Assembly: GCA_015680685.1 (NCBI GenBank)
Contig: MNCI01001481.1
Span: forward strand, 59,072-123,071
Direction: 5' to 3'
Source of the DNA: Gnetum montanum
Taxonomy: Eukaryota > Streptophyta > Gnetopsida > Gnetales > Gnetaceae
DNA length: 64,000 nt
Below are positions 12,430 to 23,295 of the stretch, piece after piece. The translations under genes and the position numbers were made by a program. A model generated the notes under the pieces. It did no database searches, was not told the origin of the DNA, and saw nothing but the letters and a program-made list of their open reading frames with translations. How positions within the stretch are numbered: the stretch's first letter is position 1; each line of letters begins with the position of its first letter.

Positions 12430-12990
12430 AACACATGCCGTGATTGATTGGATTAAGGAGGGCCACCTTTCCAGGAAATTCTCTGATCCTGGAAGTCCTT
12501 TAATCTATCTCCAAGTTGCTAGGAATGAACCATGTAAAGCTCTTCTAGACTTGGGTTTTGGAGTCAACTTAATATCACAAGAGATGTATAAAGCCTAGAA
12601 CTTGCCTCCACTAAAGAAGAGCAATATTTTCTTAGAGTTGGCTGACCAGTCCATCACTATTCCCTTGGGACTGGTGGAGGACATCATTACCACTGTGTGT
12701 GGTTGGTCATACCCAGCTGATTTCCTAGTGATACAAATAAACAATGAAGAAGGGGACTTTCCAATAATAATGGGGAGGGCATGGCTCAGTACCATAAATG
12801 CATGCCTAGGAATCCACGATCTTTCCCTGGAAATATCTAAGGAAAACACTTTTGGAAAGATCGAGAAGAAGATAGTTCCATGCATCACATACAGTGATAC
12901 AGGGGGTGATTACGTACAGGAATGTTCAACATTGCCTGCATGCAACCAGTGTGCCCAAGAAATTAACATACAAAAATTCCTATATGTAGC
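12430..12990 (+). pseudogene. T2 aspartic protease
   Basis: The segment 12480-12890 encodes an Athila/Tat-type protease split by one stop at 12596-12598. Landmarks are KALLDLGFGVNLISQEMYKA at 12538-12597 (catalytic D-[ST]-G changed to D-L-G), LELADQSITIPLGLVEDI at about 12634-12690, and FPIIMGRAWLSTINA at about 12757-12800, the usual (I)LGRP(F/W)L segment. T5 carries the same domain with the same flanks. After it the coding similarity ends without any RT. Confidence 0.8.
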
Positions 12991-15197
12991 AACCACATGA
13001 CAAGAAGACACCTAGTGATTGATAGCTAATCAAGAAAGAAACTCACCAACATGCATGGAACTAACTGGGGGACCAATTTGCACCCATGTAAAAGGCATAG
13101 ATGCACTGGAGCAAGAGTGTCGCCAACTTCTAACCCTTAACCTGAAAACATCAATAGGGGGAAGCTGGAATTTACTAAAAACTTCAAACAAGCACTTCAA
13201 TAAAATATTACTAGTCAATTTGCAACAGACTAAACCTTACCATGAATTTACACCCATCAATGCACATAACACATTGGAGAAAGGATGACCTCACTCATTA
13301 TTTTGGATCTTCCCCTTCCAACTTAGTCATGGGGGAGATGGCCACCTATGCTGATCGATCAAGGCCCTCAGTTCCTTTTTAAGTTTTTGTTTTACAAATT
13401 TCTTTAACTTTTCTTATTTTTGTTTTGCAACATCGTTCATACTTTTTCTGTTTATTTATTTCGTTAAGTTCGTCACCTAATAAGTGCTCTTGAAGATGGT
13501 ATGAACTATACTTCATTGATTGCTAATGTTTGGTTTTGACCTTTGAGTTATAATGTTGATACTAAGGTATGGTTATTTTGATATAACAGGTAATGAGTCC
13601 ATGTTATCCATACATCCATGAATTTCTATGGTTTATCTTGGCTTGGAACTGTACAGTCCCTTTCCTTAAATAATAAGAACTATCAATGAATCAGTGACTA
13701 GGCATTTCTCAAACTAAGGAAGGACTAAAGGATTGAAAGGATTTGATGCATTCGTGCTAGCCATTCTCTTGGGTGCTTGGATGTCTTCTTCTTGAGTTTT
13801 CCTTAACATTCCGACGTTGCTCCAATATTGGGAAGCTGAGCTAATAAAAATTACAAGTCTTTGCATGGTGTGGTCCTCACGCAACACAAAAAAGAAAGAA
13901 AGAAGAAGAAGCGAGAATTCAAAGCACACTCCTTAGATGAAATAATCATCTGGGCTACAAGCACTGGTTATGGAACTAAACAAACATGTTCCCTATAACT
14001 ACGGCCCTTTCTTGCTTCCTACTTTCTCCTTTTTTGTTTCATTGGAATGGTGGTGACTCTGTGATGAAGGCATTCATGTTACTTCAGGTGGATGGATTGG
14101 CCGAATGTATTAATGCCAAGTCACTGGATGTGGTTGGTTTGAGGCTAGATTTGGACTAAGATCTACTAAGTCACATTAACCATTAACACATAAGGGGCTG
14201 TACACCACCTTGTTCTTGAGATTTCATTCCATTCTCTTCTTCCATCCTTCTTTATCCATTTTGCACCTCATTGCCGGTTGTATCAATAGTCCATATTTTG
14301 GTTGATGCATTGTTTTCTTTTTGGTAAATTCTTGTGGTTAAGATTTTACTCTAACTTCCAATTGACATTTCTAGAGCCCATGGACTCTTGAATGGGGGAT
14401 TGTTAGGGCATTAAGGGCATGAGCTTGCTTTGGGGAGGACCCACTAGCATTCCTATTTGGAGCATCAGTTAATTTATTTCCCTTAAATATTTTTACAATC
14501 ACCATTTATTTGTTCATTTCCATCCCTGACATCCATTTTCTTGGTGTGGTCATTGTTTTTTTTTCTCCATCTTTCTTATTCCTTATCTTTTTCTATTCTC
14601 TCGCTACCGGAGGTTCGCTCTTAGTCATGGGGGTCCTGGTCCAATTTTTTTGATTTCTCTTAACCCCTACACCTTGGGTAGTCACCAGTGTTATATCTCC
14701 AAAATCCACATCAGCCATACCACAGCTCAGCCAATGGACCTTACACCGAAGCAAGGTATCAAGTACATTGTGATTCAATTATCCTTGCTAATATAAGACT
14801 ATGTTGTGTGTAGAGATGGCAATCATACAACAATAGATTGGATTTTGAGGGAACACTTGGAATGGACTGGTGCTGAAGCAGTTATGCAAGGAACAAGATT
14901 AATGGCGCGCTTATAGATGGACAACAAAAAGCGCAATCTTGGCATCAGTAGTAGTGGACTTCTTCTTTTCTCTCTCTCTCTTCTCTCTTCTCTCCTAGCT
15001 ACCAAATAAGGCTGCATGTAAAATGTGTATAATGTTCACTCCTATTGTTATGAACACTAATTTTTTCATGCATTGTAATGATGATCCGTTCACATGTCAC
15101 CCAATTCATCATTAGTATCATTCAAGTCAATAATCCCATACCTTCCCAATATTTTTTAAGGAACTCGAGCACGAGTTTTCATTTAGTCATGAGGGTA
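12991..15197 (+). other. T2 spacer from protease to 3' LTR, with conserved motifs
   Basis: RT, RNase H and integrase are missing here: the protease tail passes into post-integrase sequence. Conserved blocks shared with other family members are AGTCATGGGGGAGATGGCCA at 13325-13344 (also T5, T4), CTTTGGGGAGGACCCACT at 14428-14445 (also T7, T5) and GTCAATAATCCCATACCT at 15127-15144 (also T5, T7). The terminal polypurine tract is GAGGGTA at 15191-15197. No ORF3 like that of T5 is visible. Confidence 0.75.
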
Positions 15198-15995
15198 TGA
15201 TGAGTCGCGATATCACGTCTGCCCCTGCAATATCATGTATGCAATATCGCATCCCACCACAATGTCTATAAATAAGAGGCGGCTTTCCCTATTTTAGACA
15301 TATAGACTTAGACCCTTAGCCAAACTATAGCATTTTTACCATTCTAGAGTTAGAATAATTTCCATGTGCCCGCAGTAGGAGTCTTAAAGTGAACAGATCT
15401 TTATTTGAGCAAATTGTACTTGAGCACATATTTGTGTACAATAATAAAGATGAACTTTTTGATAAACATTGCAACATATGGACTAAGCTAAATAGGATTT
15501 AATTATTGTTAAATGTTTAAATGCTTTCCTAGATAATCAATCTCTCTCAACCCTTGACTCTCCTAGTTAAGTGCATTTAGTACGACTACTTTGAGCACGT
15601 TTGTAACACTTGGTAACCTAGTAACAAGTAGCGTTTGGTAATCCCAGTAGCATTGCACTGGTTCAGGGTGTGTGCGAAAAGTGGGAACGAATACTGGTGC
15701 TAGGATAATTAGAATTTAGTTAGTGAATAGTTAATGGAAGTTAGTCATTTAGTTCTCTTCACCCTTCCCTATTAGCATAAGACATTGAAAAGAGAAAAGA
15801 TATAAAAATCATATACCTCAAGCTTACTTAACCATACAACCGTAACAATACAAGTAAGTTTGGAAAGACATCGATTGATTAAGCTTAAGTGTTCCATTAA
15901 GGCATGTAAGCACTTAGTCCTTGGAGTACAACCAGATCATGCGTGAGATGCTCGTATTTGTATGGTTGAGTGTAGGGGTACCTCACCACTCATCA
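15198..15995 (+). repeat. T2 3' LTR
   Basis: 798 bp, TGATGAG to CTCATCA, with TATAAATA at 15267-15274. It is directly preceded by the polypurine tract GAGGGTA. It is nearly collinear with the 5' LTR. Confidence 0.9.
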
Positions 15996-16065
15996 TTGGC
16001 GCCATTGCTGGGGACTTAGTTATTTGTGTGCTACATAGAACATAGGAGATCATTCATATCATTAC
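15996..16065 (+). mobile_element. Second primer site and leader, truncated
   Basis: After the 3' LTR the sequence continues with a primer site TGGCGCCATTGCTGGGGA (15997-16014) and a leader that matches 10053-10111 up to ATCATTCATATCATT. It then changes to T1 integrase sequence. A 3' LTR should be followed by host DNA, so this is the start of a second element copy, cut off at about 16065. Confidence 0.8.
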
Positions 16066-17300
16066 TCTTCTTCATTATCTTACTACTGGGTAAACTTCTA
16101 TTCATCTCACATCTACTCAAAAGGATGCTTTACATAAACATATTCAACACTTTCATTTAGTAAATCCTAATATCCTATATCAAGTTTCTTCTATAGGAAT
16201 TCTTCTACATTGTCTTAGTTCTAAGAAGTCTAAGATAATCCTTGATTAGATACTTAGGATCATACTCCTTGAGAGCTCATATCATTTCTTTAGGCTATTT
16301 CTGGCTAACATTTACTAAATATGCTTACAATTTAGTCAATACATGCGATACTTGCCAAAGGTATGCATTAGTTATCTATCTTCCTTCACAAGAACTCAAC
16401 ATGTCTCAAATCATATGGTCCTTTCAAAAATGGAATTTAGGCCTTATTAGTGCTATTAGCCCTCCTTCATCTACTAGGTACCAATTTATTCTAATTAATA
16501 TAAAATATTTTAGTAAGTGGGTAGAAGTTGTTTCTTTATGTTCCACCAAATTTCACTTCATCTATCATTTCATTCTTGACCACATAATAATTCACTTTGG
16601 TGTACCTCTCCAGATTGTAATTAAAAATGGACATTAGTTTAAAAGTAAGGAGGTAGCTAATTTTTTTCTCTATGTATCACATTACCCAATCATTCTCATC
16701 ACCCTATTACCTTGAGTCTAATAATCAAGCCAAATCCACTAATAAAACTCTCATCCATTTTTCCACATCATGGTCAATAAAACCCAATCTAATTAGCACA
16801 TATATTTATTATATTCTCTATGGATCTATTGTATTAGTGTTTGTATAACCACTAGTCTTACCCAATACTTTCTAACCTCTAGTTCTAAGGCAATCTTATG
16901 AGTTAAGCTTTGTATTCCATCTACTTGTATTACTCTACATGATTTGTGTTCAGATTAGGATAATAACCATATGTGATGCATTGAGTTAAATATTCTTAAA
17001 GAAAAATTTGAAGCTTTTCTTCAACTTCTCCATGAATATTAAGAAGTTATTAAACTTCATCACTCTATACATGTTAGAATTAGAGAGATTCATGAGGATG
17101 ATTAAGTCCTTTATCATTTTCTAAACTCTAAAGATACAAAGTTCTTCCCCAACTAGTAAGATTCATTTTTGGTTATTTAATCTCTAAAAAATGATGCCTA
17201 TATTCTATCTAATCTATAATGACATAAATTTCTAGATCTTCTTAAAAGAAGCTTCATGAAGTACTACTACATTTAGTCAACTCACAACATTGAACTTGCT
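16066..17300 (+). pseudogene. T1 integrase (Tat lineage)
   Basis: Continues T1 after T2. 16066-16240 matches the RNase H-integrase linker (...ILLHCLSSKKSKII). 16242-16637 is open and holds the rest of the zinc domain (NTCDTCQRYA, with the first His region disturbed) and the catalytic core (SFQKWNLGLISAISPPS, FSKWVEVVSL, FGVPLQIVIKNGH). The first catalytic Asp (usually G-x-D) and the second (usually DNG) are replaced, and a TAG follows NGH. Later parts are recognisable only weakly. RNase H is absent. Confidence 0.8.
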
Positions 17301-17638
17301 GACTATTCGAGACTAAACATGTGTTCTCTTAATGGTAGTTTACTTTCTATTAGTTATTTTTTTTCTATAACAAGATATGTACATTAAGATAATAGTTTTT
17401 CACTAAACCCTATTTTATTTGTACTATTTTTCTTACTACTCCCCCTCTTTATCTCATATTATACTATTTCTCTAGTTATCTTTTTCATATTTCACTATGT
17501 TATTTATCCCATTCTACTCTATGTGCTTGGCATAATCAGTGAGGCTTCTAAATTATTGAATATCTTATTACTTCATGTGAGGATGTGAATAAGTGTATTA
17601 TTAAGTGGAACAAGGAGGAGTTACTTCAACAATATACA
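17301..17638 (+). other. T1 3' tail, nothing clear
   Basis: AT-rich sequence after the integrase remnant. Possibly the post-pol spacer of T1. No LTR of T1 can be recognised because its other copy is outside the window. Confidence 0.3.
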
Positions 17639-18623
17639 TGTAACATCCTTTTAGGCCATATAGTGTGTAGATTTAGCCATGTCCTTCTTCTATGACATGT
17701 CATTGTTCTTATGATAGGTGTCTAGGTGATATCCTCTTTTACCCATTTCTTTTTTACTTTCTATTTTTGTATGCTATAATTTATGATCTCATGTACTATA
17801 TTTATCTCTTTTTCCTCTCCTCTCCTCTCTTCATTTATTTTCATTCCTTTCTATATTTAGCATTAGTAAGGCCAAACAAGAGTCTCTACCCTAATGCAAT
17901 GAGGTAGTATTGAGTGTATATGGATGTAATAAGTGTGAATATTCATATGAGTAAGGTAAGGGAGAGGTCAGTTTTAGGGAACTAGCCATGTCTTACTCTA
18001 TGAGATTGCATCCTTGATGTAGGAACACCTCTTCCAAGCCCTTTTTCATCTTTATAAGTGGTTAAATTATAGTTCAAGAAGGTGGAGAGATGTCTTTGCT
18101 ACAAGCTGAAAAAATAAAATAGAAAAAAAAATTATGTATTTCAAGTGCCTAAGAGATGTCTAAGCCAAAGAGAAGATGTTTCTAGCTCTATGTTTAAGAG
18201 AAAGTATAGAGGCTGGGTCACTTGTTGAGCATGGATGAAGAGAGAAGAGGGAAGAGAGAAAGAGTTGGAATAGAGAGATTGCAAAAGAGGATGTATGTAT
18301 TTGTAGTTAAGTGTGTGCGATATTAACCATCACTCTCTGTATGTGCATCTAATCTCAAATCTGTGTGAAGAGATCTAGATTAATTAAGTCTTACGTTAAG
18401 GTTAATCACTCTGTGATTGTAGAGCCTCATGCTCTACAATAGTGTTAAGTGCATAAGGATTGAATGTATCTAGGTTGTAATTCCATTGTAATTATAATCT
18501 TTTCAATTTAATTAAAGATAGCTAGTTTTTCTAGATTTTCAAGAAATTGAATTTTCTTACATTGTTTTTCTATTTTTGAATTTACTATATTTGAAGGATT
18601 AAAAAAATTGAAGTGACCTTGCT
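17639..18623 (+). repeat. T3 5' LTR (probable)
   Basis: Starts with TGTAACATCCTTTTAGGCC, the TGTAACA(C/T)CC start common in plant chromovirus-like LTRs. It ends just before a tRNA-Met type primer site. About 985 bp. No second copy is seen in the window, so the boundaries rest on the start motif and the primer site only. Confidence 0.6.
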
Positions 18624-18624
18624 T

Positions 18625-18641
18625 CGGTATTAGAGCCATAG
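18625..18641 (+). other. T3 primer-binding site (initiator tRNA-Met type)
   Basis: CGGTATTAGAGCCATAG, against the usual TGGTATCAGAGC plus extension. Differences fit C-to-T change. Confidence 0.75.
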
Positions 18642-18689
18642 TGTTTATTTTTGTTAAAATTTGATTGTATATATTTTTATCTATTTTAT

Positions 18690-20000
18690 ATGGTCTCTAA
18701 GAAGAAAAATGTTCAAGCTCTAAATCAAGACATGAAAAGCATGAAATTTTCTTTTAAGTTGATGATTGATTGATTGGATGAGATTAGCACTAAGGTATGT
18801 CTAAATGCAAGACCCATCCATATTCAGCCACATGGTAATGATGTGTAATATGGCTCCAATGATGATGAAGAATTTTTTTAGCTTGGTGGAAGGAGATTCA
18901 ATGAGGAGAAAGAAACTTTTAGCTATGGAAGTATGAGAATCCATTAGCCTCAAGTTCTAAGGAAAGGAAATTCACATCCTTATGCTAGAGCTCTAAGAGT
19001 TCCATCTTTAATATCAACTTCTTTTCATGACAAGCTTAATAATGAAGATGAAGGAAGACTAGCTAGAGCATTTAGAAATGCTGCAATACTTTTGTATGTG
19101 GAGTTGAAAATTTTAAAAAATGTCAATGAAATCAATGTTTTTGTAAAATAGCTGAAAATTAATGTCAATGAAATCAATGTTTTTGTAAAATAGCTGAAAA
19201 TCAATGTTTTTGTAAAATCGCTGAAAATTTTAAAAAATGTCAATGAAATCAATGTTTTTGGAAGTGGTACCAAATAAATTTTAAATATCAATTGCAGAAT
19301 CTAGATTAGAAGGTATAGCTTTAACTTGGTGGGAAAAAAGTTTCAAAGTTAGAAGAGGTAAAATAATCAACCTATTAGGAATTAGTCCTTAATGAAATAT
19401 AGGTTGAAATGGAAATTTGGACAATCTTGGTAGAGATAAGAGATAATCATAAAGATAAAATTCCTTAGATAGGAAGCAATAGATGTCAAGGAGCTTTACA
19501 TCAAATTTTGTGAACTATTCCATCAAGTAAAGGTAAACTAGAAGGATTATGAATAGGCTTAACTCTTTCTTGAAGATCTTATGATGGCTTACCCTTGATG
19601 AGGCTTATGATTTGACAATCAAGGTAGAGAAGAAACTCAATGGATTTGGGAACATGAGCAAAAAAACTTTAAAAGGAAATGAGAAGGCATAAAAATTTGA
19701 AAAGGGATTCAACTCTAAATCTAAAGACAAGGAGGAAAGCTATGACAAGAAAAATGAAAAGGATGATGATGAGAAGGACAAAGCTAATAGAACTTGGGAA
19801 ATAAAGGCAAGGATCAAGGTAACAACTTATCAAAGATTTAGTACTTTAAATGTGAAAAGTTGGGATATAGGCAATGGAAATTTTTACTTTACAAGGTAGC
19901 CAAGGATAAGGATGTGCAAACCATGGAGGTAGTGGAGACATCAAATCAAGATCTTTAGAAAGGTGATCCTAATTCTTTCAAAATTGAGAAAGTTTTAGAA
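18690..20000 (+). pseudogene. T3 gag
   Basis: Begins with an ATG at 18690 (MVSKKKNVQALNQDMKSMK), about 50 bp after the primer site. It runs in one main frame with several stops. A capsid-like region near 19270-19560 (LVGKK) follows a local duplication. A basic Lys-rich stretch lies at about 19640-19800. A zinc knuckle near 19840-19885 reads YFKCEKLGYRQWKF, against the usual CFKCGKLGHRQWEC, so key Cys and His residues are lost. This is a dead gag of a Met-primed gypsy element. Confidence 0.65.
19108..19262 (+). repeat. Local tandem duplication in T3 gag
   Basis: The unit GTCAATGAAATCAATGTTTT occurs three times, at 19121, 19161 and 19238, joined by GTAAAATAGCTGAAAAT-type linkers. A shortened fourth unit (AATCAATGTTTTTG) lies near 19199. 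The outer copies also share AATTTTAAAAAATGTCAATG. Confidence 0.85.
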
Positions 20001-20089
20001 TTAAATTCTTGTACATTTATGGAAAATGTGAATAGAGGAGATAATCCATTAAGGAAATTATTATTATTAATTAGAGTTAGATATGTTCT

Positions 20090-21760
20090 TAATGGGAAAT
20101 GAATTCATGTTTTGATTGATGGAGGAGCCCAGCAAAATATTATTTCTTCTAAGGTAGTTACTAGATTGGTTTTGGTGAAAATTCATCACCCTAGACCCTA
20201 CAAGGTACATTGGTTATCAAGAGATGAAAGAACAATGTATCTTGAAATTTAAAATTGGAAGTTTTCATGATGTTGTGAAATGTGATGTACTGCTAATTGA
20301 TTGTACTAATGTAATTTTGAAAAGGACTTAGAATTTTGATAATAGTGCTAAATTTGATGTAGTAAGAAATGTGTGAAGTGTAGCAAGACTTGATGGAGTT
20401 CATGAGTTGATTCCTATGATAGTTGAACAAGTGAGGCAACAAAGTTTACTTAATGCTTCCTTAATTCTTCTTGAGAAGAGGGAGTACATTAAGGAACATG
20501 ATGAAGTTGGTTTTGATTTTTGGGTTGTATCAACTATTACATCTAATCATGATGTTGTGTAAGTAGATCTTCCAAGAAGTGTGCTACATTGGAAGAAGCA
20601 ATTTTTAAAGGTATTCAAAGGGGAATTAGATGGATTATTATTAATGAGAAATGTCTAGCACCAAATTGATTTTATTTATAGTGCTACCATTTCAAATTAG
20701 AGGGTATAATGGTATCAAATCGGAGGGCTAAATTACAATGGCAAGTATAGGAGTTACTTGTGAATGGCTTTGTAAAGAAGTTAATTTCTCCTTATGTAGT
20801 TTTAGTAGTTCTTGTGCCAAAGAAGGAAAGTGATGAATGGAGTATGTGCATTGACTTAAGATTTGTAAAAAAGATAAAAATCATATACATGTTCCCTATT
20901 ATAAGTATGGATGATATCCTTGATGTCCTTACTAGTGTAGTGATTTTCAACAAAATTGATTTAGAGAGTGGCTATCATCAAATTCATATTAGGTTTGGTA
21001 ATGAATGAAAGATTGCTTTTAAGACTCTAGATGAATTGTTTGAGTGGTTGGTGATTCAATTTGGGATCACAAATGCTCTTGCCATATTTATAAGGTTGAT
21101 GCATGATATCCTCAAAAATTTGATCAATGAGTATTGTATTATCTTCTTTAGTGATATTTTGGTGTAAAGCTCAAATGAGGTAGAGCACTTAGATCATTTG
21201 AGTTGAGTATAACTTAAGTTGAAGGAGGCACACTTGGTGATCAATATGAAGAAGATTTATTTTTTCAAAAGGGAGATCACATATTTAGGACATGATTTCT
21301 AAAAATCAAATCAGGATGAAAGTTAGCAAGGTAAAGTCTATTAGAGATTCACCGATTTTTAAAAATGTTAGGAAGGTGCAATTATTTCTTGTTTTAGTAG
21401 GTTTTTATAGGTTGTTCATACAAAAATTTTAGTGGTATTATATGACCTATATTTTCTTTGCTTAAGAAGAATTAAGATTTCAGGTGGGATGATTAGACCT
21501 AAAGAAGCTTTCACTTGTTGAAGGAAAAAATAACCAATGAGTAGCTACTCACAATGCCTAATTTTTAGAAGCTTTTTTAGGTAGAGGTGGATGGAATTGG
21601 ACTTGTCATTGGAGGGGTCCTTTCACAAGAAGATAGACCTATTGCTTTCTTTTCTAAAAAGGTGAATGCGTAAAGGTAGAAATATAGTGTATATGAGAAG
21701 GGTGTGTGATATCCTTCAAGCATATCTAGCAAAGTATCATCTAGTATTCTATGCCTTAAT
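20090..21760 (+). pseudogene. T3 pol: protease, RT, RNase H
   Basis: Protease: HVLIDGGAQQNIIS near 20107-20148 keeps D-G-G. RT: the open stretch 20760-21008 holds NGFVKKLISPYVVLVVLVPKK and then FNKIDLESGYHQIHIRFG, the conserved SKIDLRSGYHQIR block. The catalytic YxDD box appears near 21130-21160 as IIFFSDILV (first Asp replaced by Ser). RNase H start: VEVDGIGLVIGGVLSQ...RPIAFFSKK near 21580-21660. Many stops. No integrase or 3' LTR could be recognised after it, so T3 is truncated or too degraded. Confidence 0.75.
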
Positions 21761-23295
21761 GCTCAAAAATTTTAATCTTGGGAACTCTAATCCCATAATG
21801 CATATGGGCCTTCAAACATTGAAGTAGTTAAAATCCAACAAATTCACTCCATTGTTAACATGTGCATCATAGGTTGTACTCCAAATTATAAGATTGAGTT
21901 CTTGGTGCATTGATAAGAAACATCCTTAGAGGAGGATCCCTAGGAGGAGTGGCAAGCTCTCAAGCATAAGTAGATATTTATTGCAAATTTCTACACTAAA
22001 AATCATATTGAATTGTCCTTGTGGATGTACAAAGGTGATCAGCTAGAGATAACTACTAGACAATGGAAGATATAGTGTAGCCTATAAAAAATAAGGTAAA
22101 ACATGTAATAGGTTCAGAGGGTCCCAAAGTGGATCCAAGATGGACCACTTCTGATAGGTAAAGAATTGGTGTATTCTCTCTTTCAATTATGAAGTTGGAT
22201 GATGCCATAGTGAGGCTAGAATTCCAAGATCCTTTCACATGCTAGTGAAAGGTTATCAATAGACATGAGGAGTGGTATCCCCAAGGCACAAAATAACCTT
22301 AGTTGTTAAAGGATCAACTCTACTCTCTCATTTTACAAGCAAAGATAAAGAACTAGCTCACATGTCAAGTGAGTAGATTTCACTCCAGGTAGAAATGATG
22401 GTACAATCTTTATGCAAAAGGAAAAACCTCTTCTTCCTAAACTTGGATTACATAAAGTTCTATAAGCCTCTATTGAATGGTAAGTTGAGTTTAACACTTT
22501 GTGCTTTACAGTTGAAGGACCCTAGTCATTAAATCTTCATGCCTACAAATTTGGAAGGGCTTCTAAATGTTTAAAGTTTCTTAATATCCATTACAGTTCT
22601 TTAAATATGGGAAAGCATATACTCCAAGAATATCACTTCTGTTAAGTAGGGAAGAGTGTAGGCAAACATACCTTATTGCTGGATCAAAGGTTATTCCTCT
22701 CCTAAATAGGGGCCTAAGGGACATGGAGATGCTTTTAGATTCGATGCTATTTTAACCATTATCATAGAACTACATGAGCCTATCTGGGTCCTGATTCTTT
22801 GTGTGCCTCATCACAAGGATATGTAGACTTCAAAAGGAGCTTTGACATTGATGCTTGGGCCATCATGCTCTCTTTGTAGTGGGGCTTAGGATTAGATGCG
22901 TTAGTGTGAGGTGTATCTTAGCTCTTCTAGGAGAATGGTATTCCATGTGTTATTGTGTGTGTTTGTTGTGGTCATGTGTGTATGTGCATCTTGTTAGTCT
23001 AATTGTGTAATTAATTCTTATGGTGTTCTAATAGGTTGTGTGCTTTATGTTGTGGAACAGGTATACTAAGCTATGAGGCATAGTCCACCTTAAGTTTACC
23101 CTCTCTCCTATTGCTGCTTTTGACTATTGGGTGATGCCAAATAGTGTTTATAAAGAACGACATCATTACAATATGTCTTTCAAGTATTATTGCAAAGTAA
23201 TAATTCTTGTTAAAGAGTATGCTTCTAATTCAATAAAAATATAAGTAATGATATAACCACATAAAGCAGAAAAACTCATAAATGAAGTCTAAGGA
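21761..23295 (+). other. Unassigned, probably T3 or T4 tails
   Basis: I found no convincing protein domain on either strand. The + strand up to about 22250 may be the decayed region after T3 RNase H. The region up to 23295 may be the far (3') side of the - strand element T4. No LTR ends are visible. Confidence 0.3.

Larger units (their letters stand above)
9242..16065 (+). mobile_element. T2: non-autonomous tRNA-Asp-primed gypsy element
   Basis: Two direct repeats of about 0.79 kb (9242-10033 and 15198-15995) start with TGATGAG and end with CTCATCA. They flank a 5.2 kb interior with a primer site complementary to the 3' end of plant tRNA-Asp, a gag region, an aspartic protease and a polypurine tract. 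No RT, RNase H or integrase is present, so the element is non-autonomous. It is nested in T1 and shares LTR, primer-site and spacer motifs with T4, T5, T7 and T8. No target duplication is found: GCTGT precedes the left end, and the right end continues into primer-site and leader sequence (15996-16065). The Athila/Tat affiliation comes from the PBS type and from gag and protease similarity. Confidence 0.85.

Noticed and set aside
12595-12888. 97-codon open stretch on the - strand
   Set aside because: Antisense shadow of the T2 protease; the same shadow recurs opposite the T5 protease (35067-35522), which shows that it follows the protease sequence.
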